From an uncultured Spartobacteria bacterium (GTDB lineage Bacteria; Verrucomicrobiota; Verrucomicrobiia; Chthoniobacterales; Chthoniobacteraceae), in assembly GCA_903933715.1 (NCBI GenBank), contig CAIZLD010000051.1:1-46358 (forward strand): a stretch of 46,358 bases of DNA, read 5' to 3'. A program made the position numbers and the translations under genes. Within the stretch, counting starts at the first letter, position 1, and every line of letters starts with the position of its first letter. This document shows, piece by piece, positions 1-8,839 of this stretch. The notes below the pieces were generated by a model. The model was not told the origin of the DNA and did not search any database. It saw only the letters and a list, made by a program, of their open reading frames with translations.

Positions 1-29
1 CCAGAAGGCTTGATCTGTAAACTCGCGGT

Positions 30-87
30 TTTTGAATCGGAGATTCACAGACAGGGGCGTTCCCAATCAGGAGATTGGGAACGAGAG
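30..87. repeat. partial CTCGTTCCCA-type inverted repeat
   Basis: The end of a dispersed palindromic element lies before the first gene. It shows an inverted pair around positions 58-83 (TTCCCAAT and ATTGGGAA) and ends in GGGAACGAG. Longer copies occur near 15030-15163 and 22381-22552, and another fragment is near 36625-36678. The rest of positions 1-140 holds no recognisable gene. Confidence 0.7.
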
Positions 88-140
88 CAAGAGAGCAAAT
101 CTTCGCTCTGCCATCTATTTCCCGCATGACAGCCCACTAG

Positions 141-1049
141 CTAATGCCGCCGCAGTTTTTGCGGATAAGCTCCGGCCAAAATAAGGCTGCGGATGGCCTC
201 GATTGCGAGTTCGCGATCTTCCTTGTAGGTCATCCCAAACCACTGCTCCGGGGTTTTAAGCACTTTACACCGCCCGGCGCCGCTTCGAATGAGCCTATTG
301 ACAGCGCTCGTAATGAAAAATTCGCTTTTCATCGCCCCTCCCTCACTGGCGAGGAATTCCCGAAACCCGGTTTCCAAATGGTCGAGGATCGACGGATCAA
401 ATCCCCAGAGATTCATGGAAGTGATGGAATCGGGCGCAATCGGATTCCAGTTCCCAACGGCGTCGAGGGTGCGCGCCCCATGCGCGGCATCCGGCTCGAT
501 TTTGGTGTGCTCGGTCACGTCGCTCAGGAAACCATCGGCATCGGCGCGGCAGATCCCGCGGGAAACGGTGCCGTGGAGTGACAAAGTCTTGGCCAGCTCA
601 AAACCGACCATGCAGCAGTCGCCGGGCTGACGGCTGGCCCTCAACGCCTCGTGAAGAATCTGAAAAGATTGCGGGCCATAAAAATCGTCGGCGTTAATGA
701 CTCCAAACGGGGTGTCGAGTTGTTGGCGGGCGGCCCAGATCGCATGGGCCGTCCCCCACGGCTTCTCGCGCCCGGCGGGGAGCGCGAAGCCGTCCGGGAG
801 ATCGTCGAGCTTCTGGTAGGCGTAGGCTAGCGGGGCGTCGCCCACGGTGTTTGCGAAATGTTCCCGCAGCGGGGCTTCGATTTCAGGCCGCGTCAGAATG
901 ACGATTTTGCCAAACCCGGCGCGCAAGGCGTCGTAAATGGAGTAGTCGATGATGATTTCCCCATCGGGCCCAATCGGATCGATCTGTTTAAAGCCGCCAT
1001 AACGGCTGCCCATACCTGCGGCCAGGATGAGAAGAGTGGGTTGGGTCAT
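141..1049 (-). CDS. sugar-phosphate nucleotidyltransferase family protein
   Basis: This is a 302-residue Rossmann-like nucleotidyltransferase that probably joins a nucleoside triphosphate to a sugar 1-phosphate in the cytoplasm. The N-terminal loop LAAGMGSRYGG (residues 9-19) is the family's nucleotide-binding signature. KPWGTAHAIW (96-105) and NADDFYG (119-125) fit the base-binding and metal-binding segments. It lies 36 bp downstream of galE on the same strand, which suggests a shared transcript and a role in UDP-sugar or envelope polysaccharide supply. The start is the ATG at 1049, without an evident ribosome binding site. The exact sugar and nucleotide cannot be read from the sequence. The protein is clearly in the NTP_transferase family but need not be GalU. 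Confidence 0.85.
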   Translation of the reverse strand: MTQPTLLILAAGMGSRYGGFKQIDPIGPDGEIIIDYSIYDALRAGFGKIVILTRPEIEAPLREHFANTVGDAPLAYAYQKLDDLPDGFALPAGREKPWGTAHAIWAARQQLDTPFGVINADDFYGPQSFQILHEALRASRQPGDCCMVGFELAKTLSLHGTVSRGICRADADGFLSDVTEHTKIEPDAAHGARTLDAVGNWNPIAPDSITSMNLWGFDPSILDHLETGFREFLASEGGAMKSEFFITSAVNRLIRSGAGRCKVLKTPEQWFGMTYKEDRELAIEAIRSLILAGAYPQKLRRH

Positions 1050-1085
1050 GATATTGGACAGTTTTTTTGGTAACGCCGGGTTGGT

Positions 1086-2093
1086 TTAAAAGCCGTTTGG
1101 ATTCTGCGATTGCCAGCGCCAGGTATCGGCGCACATTTCGTCAATTCCGCGGGTGGCGGTCCAGCCGAGTTCGGTGCGCGCCTTGGCCGGGTTGGCATAG
1201 CAGGCGGCAATGTCGCCCGGCCGCCGTCCGGCCATCCGGGTGGCGATCTTTTTGCCGCTGGCTTTTTCAAACGCCGCGATCATTTCCAGAACACTATATC
1301 CCCGGCCGGTGCCGAGGTTGTAGGTGACAACGCCCGGATTGGAGGCGAGCTTTTCCAGCGCCCGCAGATGCCCCACGGCCAGATCGGTCACATGGATGTA
1401 GTCGCGCACGCCGCTGCCATCGGGCGTCGGGTAGTCGTTGCCGTAGACCGAAAGGGTTTCGAGTTTCCCGGTGGCGACCTGGGCGATGTAAGGAAAAAGG
1501 TTATTGGGAATGCCGTTGGGGTCTTCGCCGATCCGCCCGCTCTCGTGTGCGCCGACCGGGTTGAAATAACGCAATAATGCAATGTTGAAGGCGGGATCAG
1601 CCACGTTCAGATCGCGCAAAACTTGCTCTAAAAAGAGCTTGGTGCGGCCATAAGGATTAGTCGCCGAGAGCGGGAAATCTTCGTTGATCGGGAGGGTCGC
1701 CGGGTCGCCATAGACCGTGGCGGAGGAGCTGAAGACGAGATTGCGGCAGTCGGCCCCGGCCATCACTTCACACAGATTGAATGTCCCGGTCAGGTTATTG
1801 TGATAGTAATGGAGGGGGATTTTGACCGATTCGCCAACGGCTTTGAGCCCGGCAAAATGAATCACGGCGTCAATGCGCGTCCCGGCAAAAAGAGCGGCAA
1901 GAGCCGGTTTATCGAGCAGGTCGATCCGGTGAAATTCAACCGGGCGGCCGGTGATTTCCTGGACCCGGCGCAACGACTCCTTCTTGCTGTTGCAGAGATT
2001 GTCGATCACGACGACTTTATGGCCGACTTGGAGCAATTCGAGGACGGTATGGCTGCCAATATAACCCGCGCCGCCGGTCACTAAGATTTTCAT
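1086..2093 (-). CDS. galE: UDP-glucose 4-epimerase
   Basis: This 335-residue short-chain dehydrogenase/reductase interconverts UDP-glucose and UDP-galactose using bound NAD, in the cytoplasm. The NAD loop GGAGYIG is at residues 7-13. Ser/Thr catalytic residues are in FSSSATVYG (121-129), and the YxxxK pair is Tyr148/Lys152. The length and the C-terminal RRPGD block match typical GalE. It is the first gene of a probable two-gene minus-strand operon with the nucleotidyltransferase. A divergent AI-2E family gene starts 170 bp away, so promoters for both should lie in 2094-2263. Confidence 0.95.
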   Translation of the reverse strand: MKILVTGGAGYIGSHTVLELLQVGHKVVVIDNLCNSKKESLRRVQEITGRPVEFHRIDLLDKPALAALFAGTRIDAVIHFAGLKAVGESVKIPLHYYHNNLTGTFNLCEVMAGADCRNLVFSSSATVYGDPATLPINEDFPLSATNPYGRTKLFLEQVLRDLNVADPAFNIALLRYFNPVGAHESGRIGEDPNGIPNNLFPYIAQVATGKLETLSVYGNDYPTPDGSGVRDYIHVTDLAVGHLRALEKLASNPGVVTYNLGTGRGYSVLEMIAAFEKASGKKIATRMAGRRPGDIAACYANPAKARTELGWTATRGIDEMCADTWRWQSQNPNGF

Positions 2094-2263
2094 TGCGATA
2101 AATGGGTCACGTTTGAGGGTGGAAGATCAAGGAGTTTACAAACAAAATCGAAATGATCCACATCATCGTTATGAGACAGAATGGTTTTTTGACGCTCCAA
2201 AGGGGGGAGCCTTTGCCCTTCGGCCTTGAACCGGGAGGGGCAACCCCCTAGAACTAGGCTCCC

Positions 2264-3226
2264 ATGAACTCCGCCCTTCCTCAATCTGTGGTCCGTTCTT
2301 ATGCTGTTGTAGCCGGGGCGCTCGTTTTGGCAGCCTGGCTGCATCTCGGGACGCTGCTTCTTACGGTGCTCTTCTCTTTTTTTACGCTGCGCAAGCTTTG
2401 CTTCCGGGATCGCAGATGGCTCTCGGTGGGAGCTTTCGTCATCTTTCTCTTCGGGGCGTTCTTTGGATTTGGACTTTTCACCCATCAGGCGGTGGTCGAG
2501 CTGCCCCGGATCGTCGCCAAGGCGGTCCCGACGGTCGTTCAGTATGCCGGGAACAATGGGATCAATCTGCCGATCACCGATCTCGACGATCTCAAGGAAG
2601 CCGCTCCCGCCATGGTGCGCCAGAGCCTCGGCACGCTGGGCAATTTCGCGAAAATCGCCACCAAGGAGTTTGTGATGCTCGTGGCCGGGGTGGTGATTGC
2701 GATCGGCATTTTCGTCAACCGCTTCCCGCAAGTCCCTTCGCAGGCCAATTTGTATGCCCATTACGAATCGATGATCTTCAGCCGTTTTTCCGCCTTTTAT
2801 GAGAGCTTTGAGAGGGTAATGGGGGCGCAGTTGATTATTTCGCTGGTCAACACGGTGGCGACCTCCATTTACCTTCTTTCAAGCTCGATGCGGGTGTATG
2901 CAGGGTTGTTGATCCCGCTGACGTTCATCTGCGGGATGCTCCCCATTGTCGGCAATCTGATCAGCAATACGTTGATTATCGGGATCGCTTTTGGGCTCGT
3001 CTCGCCGTCAGCGGCACTGGGGGCGCTGATCTTCCTGGTCGTCATTCACAAAATGGAATATTTCCTCAACAGCAAAGTGATTGGCTCCCGAATTCGCCAT
3101 CCGATGTGGCTCACATTGATCGGGCTGATCCTGGGGGAATATTTGATGGGGATCCCCGGCGTCATCCTCGCGCCGGTCATTTTGAGCTTCCTGAAGCTGG
3201 AAGGATCGCGCTATCCCGCTTGTTAG
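2264..3226 (+). CDS. AI-2E family transporter (PF01594-type permease)
   Basis: This 320-residue integral membrane protein resembles the AI-2E/PerM family. It has two N-terminal hydrophobic segments at about residues 12-50, one near 58-75, a soluble amphipathic stretch (about 75-125), and hydrophobic helices through the C-terminal half. The closing segment MGIPGVILAPVILSF and the upstream HKMEYFLNSKVIGSRI are typical of the family. Some members export autoinducer-2 or act as Na+/H+ antiporters, so the family name does not fix a substrate here. It stands alone on the plus strand, divergent from galE and followed by a 500-bp repeat region. Confidence 0.85.
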   Translation: MNSALPQSVVRSYAVVAGALVLAAWLHLGTLLLTVLFSFFTLRKLCFRDRRWLSVGAFVIFLFGAFFGFGLFTHQAVVELPRIVAKAVPTVVQYAGNNGINLPITDLDDLKEAAPAMVRQSLGTLGNFAKIATKEFVMLVAGVVIAIGIFVNRFPQVPSQANLYAHYESMIFSRFSAFYESFERVMGAQLIISLVNTVATSIYLLSSSMRVYAGLLIPLTFICGMLPIVGNLISNTLIIGIAFGLVSPSAALGALIFLVVIHKMEYFLNSKVIGSRIRHPMWLTLIGLILGEYLMGIPGVILAPVILSFLKLEGSRYPAC

Positions 3227-3392
3227 GCAGAGCGGTTTAAATTTTATTGTTTACACGCTGCTCGGCGGCGCGGGCCGCTGCGCGGTCTTTCAAGCTCGGG
3301 CGGTATTGGAAATACAGCCACTTCGCTTGAAGAGCCCGTGCATCAACCCGTGGCGCTCTCGAATCATTGTAAACACTTCAATTTAAAACTAA

Positions 3393-3649
3393 GCTGAATC
3401 GACATTCAAAAGCCTCCGCAACCCGGAGGGTTGCCAGCGAATAGCCGGTGGTTGAGCGTTAGCGACACCACCGGATGAGGTGTTGGAAAGAATCACCCCA
3501 AAGGGGTGGCAGAGCCATCGCCTCGTTTTCTGCCACCCCTTTAGGGGTGAGGCGCGGTTTTGCCTTGACCGGTGGTGTCGCTAACGCTCAACCACCGGCT
3601 ATGGGCTTCAAACCCTTTGGGTTTGGCTCGATTTGAATGCCGATTCAGC
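3393..3649. repeat. nested inverted-repeat (MITE-like) element
   Basis: This is the main content of the 507-bp gene-free gap 3227-3733. The outer ends are near-perfect inverted repeats: 18 bp at 3393-3410 and its complement at 3632-3649, with one mismatch. Inside, the roughly 31-bp segment at 3444-3474 (GCCGGTGGTTGAGC and onward) recurs inverted at 3569-3600. A third nested pair of CCACCCC/GGGGTGG type lies at about 3495-3550. The whole can fold into one long hairpin. It has no coding potential. A related element is at 40588-40806, and a lone copy of the outer end lies at 46187-46204. Confidence 0.8.
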
Positions 3650-3668
3650 CTCGTGTTCACGGATTCTG

Positions 3669-3705
3669 AAAAAAATCTGCGTTCATCTGCGCAATCTGCG
3701 GATAA
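3669..3705. repeat. GCAGATT-family dispersed repeat, downstream of fur
   Basis: Read on the minus strand this is TTATCCGCAGATTGCGCAGA followed by TGAACGCAGATTTTTTT. It is one of six copies in the window. It begins about 29 bp beyond the stop codon of the minus-strand fur gene, so it lies on the 3' side of that gene like the other copies. Confidence 0.8.
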
Positions 3706-3733
3706 AACCTGTTCCTTCGTGAACCGGCCTGCT

Positions 3734-4198
3734 TCACCCGGTCCCTTTGCGCTCGCATTTGCCAAACCGCTGGAACTGGTTACAGCTCGCTTCGATGCGG
3801 ACCATCTTTGCCTTGGGAGAAAACCCGAGCCGCTTGGTGATGCAATCTTCAAGCGTCTCGATATGCGCGTCTTCAAACTCGATCACCCGGTGGCAATCGG
3901 TGCAGATGAGGTGGTTATGATGCGGCTGATTGGCGAAATTCGGGTCGTAGGTCTTGTGTTCCTTGCCGAGATCGATCTCCTTCAAAAAACCACTCTCCAC
4001 CAGCAGCGGGAGCGTCCGGTAGACCGTCGCGCGCGAGACGGTGGAATCAATGGCGCGGGCCTTCAAAATCAACTCTTCGGCAGTGTAATGGTCGTTGGTG
4101 CAGAAGGCCGCCTGGATGATCGCTTCCCGCTGAACGGTTTTGCGAAGCCCTTTTTTTTCGATAAAGGCGTAGATTTTCTGGCGTAGCTCGTCGTCCAT
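3734..4198 (-). CDS. Fur family metal-responsive transcriptional regulator
   Basis: This 154-residue ferric-uptake-regulator family repressor has an N-terminal winged helix (about residues 1-85, with SRATVYRTLPLL as recognition helix) and a C-terminal metal-binding dimer domain. The sensing segment HHNHLICTDC carries the His cluster and one CxxC. The usual second Cys pair is replaced by two cysteines separated by eight residues (SCNQFQRFGKC), so the structural zinc site is atypical or reduced. Whether it senses iron, zinc, manganese or peroxide cannot be read from the sequence. The response-regulator gene ends 48 bp upstream on the same strand, so the two may be co-transcribed. Confidence 0.9.
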   Translation of the reverse strand: MDDELRQKIYAFIEKKGLRKTVQREAIIQAAFCTNDHYTAEELILKARAIDSTVSRATVYRTLPLLVESGFLKEIDLGKEHKTYDPNFANQPHHNHLICTDCHRVIEFEDAHIETLEDCITKRLGFSPKAKMVRIEASCNQFQRFGKCERKGTG

Positions 4199-4246
4199 TA
4201 CTTTGATTGATAAAAGGGAAATAGCAGGTTCGGGACCGCTGATCAG

Positions 4247-4870
4247 TCAATTTTTTTCCTGGATCTCCTGCTGCACCTTGGCCAGGCATTTCGGGCAAAT
4301 CCCGTGGGTGAAAGCGGTGCCGGTCTCGGACTGGATATACTCCTCGATCTGATGCCAGTAATCTTTGTCATCGCGGACGCTTTTGCAGTAGGAACAGATC
4401 GGAATCAACTCCTTTAATTTACGAACGTCGGCGAGCGCTTTTTCCAGATCGGACACTTTTTTGGCCAGGATGCGCTCCAGTTGCACCACCCGCTGGCCCA
4501 CTTTAAGCCGGGCCCGGAGTTCGTCGGGATCAAACGGTTTGATCACGTAATCGTCCGCCCCGGCTTCCAGACCGGCGGCGACCTCCTCCTTCTGGCTCTT
4601 GGCCGTGAGCAGCAGCAGATAGAGGTAGGGGCGATCCTTGCGGGCGCGCACGCGGCGGCAGACTTCCAGCCCGTCGAGCTTGGGCATCATCCAATCGATA
4701 ATGGCGATGGAAGGCGGCTCCGGTTCGTCCAGGATTTGCATCGCCGCTTCGCCGTCCTCGGCGCTGGCGACGCTGAATCCCCAATTGGCGAGGTTGCGCT
4801 CCAGCAAATGCCGTGAAACATAATGATCCTCAGCAACTAAGATACGATTGGATTCAGCGCTCATCACCAT
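4247..4870 (-). CDS. response regulator with C-terminal Cys-rich module
   Basis: This 207-residue protein has a CheY-like receiver (about residues 8-125). The phosphoacceptor Asp is in the IIDWMMPKLDG segment, and TAKS and KPFD supply the conserved Thr/Ser and Lys. A short coiled coil (about 125-150) leads to a C-terminal block containing CSYCKSVRDDKDYW and GICPKC. This block is a four-Cys module often seen after receiver, PAS or GAF domains; it may bind a metal, but its function is not established. There is no DNA-binding output domain, so the output is probably protein-protein. The start may be ATG 4870 or ATG 4864. No partner kinase is in the window. Confidence 0.88.
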   Translation of the reverse strand: MVMSAESNRILVAEDHYVSRHLLERNLANWGFSVASAEDGEAAMQILDEPEPPSIAIIDWMMPKLDGLEVCRRVRARKDRPYLYLLLLTAKSQKEEVAAGLEAGADDYVIKPFDPDELRARLKVGQRVVQLERILAKKVSDLEKALADVRKLKELIPICSYCKSVRDDKDYWHQIEEYIQSETGTAFTHGICPKCLAKVQQEIQEKN

Positions 4871-4999
4871 GGTTACATTGCATTAACTGGACCGATTCCG
4901 CAAGCCCGCAAAACAGCCGCATTGATTCTCTGGATCCGAATCGTTTTGAGCTTTGCCTTTCGCCCCAAATGTTTTACGTGAAGGGGGTAAATCTCTCGC

Positions 5000-6307
5000 A
5001 TGAAAGTCTCTGATCTTCGCGGCATCCTCCAATACGTTCCCCGGTTCCGGGAAAAAATCTTCGTGGTGGAGATCGACGGCGATGTCGTGGCCTCCAAAAA
5101 CTTCGGCAACATTTTGATGGACCTTGCGGTGCTCCGCTCGCTCAACATCAAGGTGGTGCTGGTCCACGGGGCGGCGTGCCAGGTCAAGAAACTGGCCGCG
5201 CAGCGGGGGATTGAGATCAGCAACTCCGACGGGACCGGCGTCACCGACGAGGCGACGCTGCAACTCGGCATTGAGGCGGCCATCGCGATCACGAATGACA
5301 TCATGCAGGGGCTCACCTCGGTGGATTTGCGGGCCGCCTACGCCAATGCGATCATAGCCCACCCGTTCGGCATCCGGGGCGGGGTCGATTACCTGCACAC
5401 CGGCAAGGTGGAGCGGGTCGATACTCATTCGCTCCTCCTTTTCCTTAATGAAGGGATCATCCCGATCATCCCGCCCATCGGCTTCGACGGGGAAGGCAAA
5501 ACGTTCCGGGTCAACTCGGACTCAATCGCCTTTGAAGTGGCCGAGGCGTTGCGGGCCACCAAGATCATCTATCTCATGTCCAAAGACGGCCTGTGCGTGG
5601 GCGGGGAGATCGTCCGGCAGCTTTCCATCGCCGAAGCGGAGGAGACCCTCAAACGGCGCAAGCTCAACCCGAATCTCGCCTCCAAGCTCGATTACGGGGC
5701 TCGGGCCTGCCGCAACAATATCCCGAGGGTTCACCTCCTCAACGGGCTCGTCAACGAGGCGCTCTTAAGTGAAGTTTTCAGTCACGAGGGGATCGGGACG
5801 ATGATCTACTCCAATGAGTATCAGCAAATCCGGCGCGTTTTCAAAAAAGATGTCCGGGGCGTGATGGGGTTGATCCGGCAGAGCGTCAATAACGAGGAAC
5901 TGATCCGGCGGACCCGCAGTGATATTCTCGCCCGGATCGACGACTACTGGGTGCTGGAAATCGACCGGGCCTTGATTGGCTGTGTGGCATTGCATTGTTT
6001 CCCGGAGGAAAAAATGGCGGAACTGGCGTGCCTGTACGTCAACAAAAGCTCCGGCGACCAGGGATATGGCCAAAAGCTCATGAATTTCGTGGAACGGCTG
6101 GCCGCCGAGAAAGGGATGGAGCAAATTTTCGCGCTTTCCACCCAGGCGTTCTCGTTTTTCCAGCAAAAAGGGGGTTACCATGAAGTGCCTCCGGCGCAGT
6201 TGCCCAAGCAGCGGCTCGAAAAATACGAGGCGAGCGCCCGGAATTCCAAGGTGCTCCTCAAGAGCGTCAAGCCGATCGATAAACGGGAGCTTCAGCGGCA
6301 CGTTTAG
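5000..6307 (+). CDS. argA: amino-acid N-acetyltransferase (N-acetylglutamate synthase)
   Basis: This 435-residue two-domain protein makes N-acetylglutamate from glutamate and acetyl-CoA, the first step of arginine biosynthesis. An amino-acid-kinase-like domain fills about residues 15-275 (VVEIDGDVV and VLVHGAACQ at the start, then YLMSKDG and VHLLNG). A GNAT acetyltransferase domain fills about 285-425, with the acetyl-CoA loop around GDQGYGQKL. This layout and length match ArgA. The start ATG 5000 has a purine-rich AAGGGGG at 4981-4987, about 12 nt upstream. It is divergent from the response regulator and converges with the phosphate transporter, with only 12 bp between the stops. Confidence 0.92.
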   Translation: MKVSDLRGILQYVPRFREKIFVVEIDGDVVASKNFGNILMDLAVLRSLNIKVVLVHGAACQVKKLAAQRGIEISNSDGTGVTDEATLQLGIEAAIAITNDIMQGLTSVDLRAAYANAIIAHPFGIRGGVDYLHTGKVERVDTHSLLLFLNEGIIPIIPPIGFDGEGKTFRVNSDSIAFEVAEALRATKIIYLMSKDGLCVGGEIVRQLSIAEAEETLKRRKLNPNLASKLDYGARACRNNIPRVHLLNGLVNEALLSEVFSHEGIGTMIYSNEYQQIRRVFKKDVRGVMGLIRQSVNNEELIRRTRSDILARIDDYWVLEIDRALIGCVALHCFPEEKMAELACLYVNKSSGDQGYGQKLMNFVERLAAEKGMEQIFALSTQAFSFFQQKGGYHEVPPAQLPKQRLEKYEASARNSKVLLKSVKPIDKRELQRHV

Positions 6308-6319
6308 AGCCGGGGTGGA

Positions 6320-7396
6320 TTAACCCAAGCAAAACCGAAGCAGCCGGAGCGTGCTCCAACCCAGCAGCGCCGTGGCCGGGAGGGTGAAAACCCAGGCCCA
6401 GACAATCCGATGCACCACGCCCCATTTTACCGCGCTCAACCGTTTGGTCGCCCCCACGCCCATGATGGAGGTGGAGATAACGTGGGTGGTGGAGACGGGA
6501 ATGCCGAGCCCGGTGGCGATGTGAATGACTATCCCTGCCGAGGTTTCCGCCGCGAAACCATGCACCGGCTGGAGCCGCACCATCTTGTGCCCCATGGTGC
6601 GGATAATGCGCCAGCCGCCCGCCGCGGTGCCGGCCGCCATTGTCAGCGCGCATGCGACAATGACCCATTTATCAATGGCGAACGCCGGGGTCCGAAGGAA
6701 ATGGAGATAGGGCGGCAGGTGATCAAAGACACCGGCCTTGGTTCCGGTAAAGAGCGCCAGGGCGATGATCCCCATCGTTTTTTGAGCATCATTGCCACCG
6801 TGGCTAAAACCCATGAAGGCGGCGCTGAGCAACTGGCCTTTGCCGAAGATTTTCTGGATCAAATAGGGCCGGAACGCTTTGAGCAGCGCCATGAGCAGAA
6901 GCATGATGGCGGTTCCGATCATAAACCCTGCCAAAGGCGAGGTGATCATCGGGACAACCACCTTGGGCCAGAGCCCCTCGTGGGAAATGGCGCCATTGGC
7001 TTTGATGCTGGTGAGGGACCATTTGAGGACCGACCAGTCGCCGTGCGTGGAGGCCAGCGCCGCGCCACACAACCCGCCGATGAGGGCATGGCTGGAACTG
7101 GACGGCAATCCCAGCCACCAGGTGACCAGGTTCCAGATGATCGCCCCGATCAAGGCGGCAAAAACCGTATACATCGTGATGGCGTCGATTTTCACGATGT
7201 CCGCGCCGATCGTCTTGGCCACAGCGGTTCCAAAGAACGCGCCCACCAGGTTGCACATCGCCGCCATAAAGATGGCCTGCCGGGGTGTCAGCACCTTGGT
7301 GGAGACGACCGTGGCGATGGCGTTGGCCGCGTCATGGAAGCCGTTGATGTATTCAAAGACGAGCGCCGCAATAAGGACGAGCAGGAAAAGGGTCAT
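6320..7396 (-). CDS. pit: PiT family inorganic phosphate transporter
   Basis: This 358-residue inner-membrane permease of the PiT family brings in phosphate, usually as a metal-phosphate complex, driven by cation symport. The duplicated signatures are clear: GFHDAANAIATVVS at residues 19-32 and GFSHGGNDAQKTMG at 196-209, with GLPSSSSHALIGG at about 96-108. About ten hydrophobic segments are visible. The start ATG 7396 follows a pyrimidine-rich leader without a Shine-Dalgarno site. It lies 21 bp downstream of the DUF47 gene, the usual partner. No Pho box is visible, which fits constitutive low-affinity uptake beside the Pst system at 21-26 kb. Confidence 0.93.
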   Translation of the reverse strand: MTLFLLVLIAALVFEYINGFHDAANAIATVVSTKVLTPRQAIFMAAMCNLVGAFFGTAVAKTIGADIVKIDAITMYTVFAALIGAIIWNLVTWWLGLPSSSSHALIGGLCGAALASTHGDWSVLKWSLTSIKANGAISHEGLWPKVVVPMITSPLAGFMIGTAIMLLLMALLKAFRPYLIQKIFGKGQLLSAAFMGFSHGGNDAQKTMGIIALALFTGTKAGVFDHLPPYLHFLRTPAFAIDKWVIVACALTMAAGTAAGGWRIIRTMGHKMVRLQPVHGFAAETSAGIVIHIATGLGIPVSTTHVISTSIMGVGATKRLSAVKWGVVHRIVWAWVFTLPATALLGWSTLRLLRFCLG

Positions 7397-7417
7397 GGAA
7401 GGACGGGCCGCAGGGGG

Positions 7418-8059
7418 CTAGGAGTATTTGAGCACAACCTGAAACACGACGTTGCCGGCGTCGCGGCAGCGATCAATCGCCTTTTCCAGGAGTTCATACA
7501 TGTCCTTTAGGAACAGGGCGTCTTTGGCATCGGCTTGCCCGTTGAAAAGTTCGCCCAGCAAGCTGATCATGAACCGGTCGGCATCCCCTTCGAGGGTTTG
7601 GAGCTGCCCGTATTCGTCCTCGATCTCCTCAACGTGCGGGTTGGTCCGCAGGGAATGGACCATGACGGAGACGATGGTGGCCGCCTGTTCGAGCATCGTG
7701 ACCTGTTTGATCATGCTCTCGGCATGGTTGTTCAAGGGGCAGATCAGCAGCCGTTCGACGATTTTTTCCATCGTCTTGGGAACGCGCGAAAGGCCGCTGG
7801 AAAGCGCTTCGATATCTTCGCGCTCCAGCGGAGTCACGAACGTGCGGCAAAGCTGGGTTGTGATCTCCTGGCTGATCCGTTTGTGTTTGCGCCGGCTTTG
7901 GCTTAACGCTTCGAGCGAGGCCTGGATGGCCACCTTGTCGTCGAGGAAGGGCATCAATCCGGCAAGAATGCAGGCGCTGTTTTTTGCTTCATCCGCGCTG
8001 GCTTCAAGCAAGTCGTAAAATTTGTCGTCCCGGCCAAAGAGTCGCTTTAGGAAGTTCAT
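7418..8059 (-). CDS. DUF47 family PhoU-like Pit accessory protein
   Basis: This 213-residue all-helical cytoplasmic protein is of the DUF47/PhoU-like family and typically encoded beside Pit transporters, whose activity it is thought to control. Visible features are acidic helices with the spaced motif EIEDEYGQLQTLEGDADR and a closing segment KDMYELLEKAIDRCRDAGNVV that matches the family's C-terminus. It directly precedes pit on the same strand, and the 21-bp spacing supports co-transcription. It is not the PhoU of the Pst system, which is encoded separately at 26155-26811. Confidence 0.9.
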   Translation of the reverse strand: MNFLKRLFGRDDKFYDLLEASADEAKNSACILAGLMPFLDDKVAIQASLEALSQSRRKHKRISQEITTQLCRTFVTPLEREDIEALSSGLSRVPKTMEKIVERLLICPLNNHAESMIKQVTMLEQAATIVSVMVHSLRTNPHVEEIEDEYGQLQTLEGDADRFMISLLGELFNGQADAKDALFLKDMYELLEKAIDRCRDAGNVVFQVVLKYS

Positions 8060-8163
8060 GGATTCCCAAAGTATTAGGCTATGACGCGGAAGCTGTAAAG
8101 AACCTCGTTGGAAACCCGGAGCCTAAGTTAAGGATTTCCTTCAGCGGCCAACGCAAGCCGGGT

Positions 8164-8808
8164 TTACTGCTCGATCAGGAGCGGCCCGGCTGGAGCTTCA
8201 AAGGCCCGGCTGGAGGTCATAATGGCCGGGTCCGGGTCCGGATCGTTGAAATCGTGGGGGCGCGGGACGTTGCGGCCGATGGTCCAGTCTTCGGGCTGGC
8301 AGCGGGCAATATTGATCGGGGTTCCCTCCCGCACGAGCGCAAAGAACTTGGCCGCAACATTCTTGTGCAGCCGCAGACAGCCGTGCGTGCGCGGCACCGG
8401 CCAGACGTAACCTTGGTGAAAGCCGTAGCTGGGGGCGAATTCCACCCAGTACGGCATCGGGTAGCCGACGTAGGTTCCCGAGCAGCGCCCGGCTTCCACC
8501 GCAACGATCCGGTTGCCCTGGACGGAGAACCCATACGACCCGGAACGTTTGTGGGCGATTTTGTTAAAGGCGGTGAAATTGCCGCAAGGGGTCGGTTTGC
8601 CGGGCAAACCGACGCAGGTAGCCGCGACGAGCAGGGGACGGTTCCCTTCCATCACATAGACTTGCTGTTTGGAGAGGGAAACTTTGACGCGCACGTTGGC
8701 CGGGTTGCGCGGTTTATAGGCCACCGGATTCGGATCGACCACGGGGGAAACGCATCCCCCAAGGAGTGTTAAGAGCAAAGCGGCGGAAAGAAAATGGGAG
8801 ATTTTCAT
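8164..8808 (-). CDS. L,D-transpeptidase (YkuD) lipoprotein
   Basis: This 214-residue envelope protein begins with a lipoprotein signal: hydrophobic residues 6-18 and lipobox LLGGC with the modified Cys at 19. The YkuD catalytic domain follows, ending in RTHGCLRL with His142, Gly143 and nucleophile Cys144. Such enzymes form 3-3 peptidoglycan cross-links or attach proteins to the wall. The reading frame stays open upstream to 9183, but that part is antisense-frame extension inside the acyltransferase gene. The ATG at 8808 gives a proper signal peptide and leaves 31 bp after the upstream stop. A second ATG at 8826 would add six residues and spoil the signal. Confidence 0.88.
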   Translation of the reverse strand: MKISHFLSAALLLTLLGGCVSPVVDPNPVAYKPRNPANVRVKVSLSKQQVYVMEGNRPLLVAATCVGLPGKPTPCGNFTAFNKIAHKRSGSYGFSVQGNRIVAVEAGRCSGTYVGYPMPYWVEFAPSYGFHQGYVWPVPRTHGCLRLHKNVAAKFFALVREGTPINIARCQPEDWTIGRNVPRPHDFNDPDPDPAIMTSSRAFEAPAGPLLIEQ

Positions 8809-8839
8809 GGGTAGATTCCAGATCATAACGAATCGTTTG

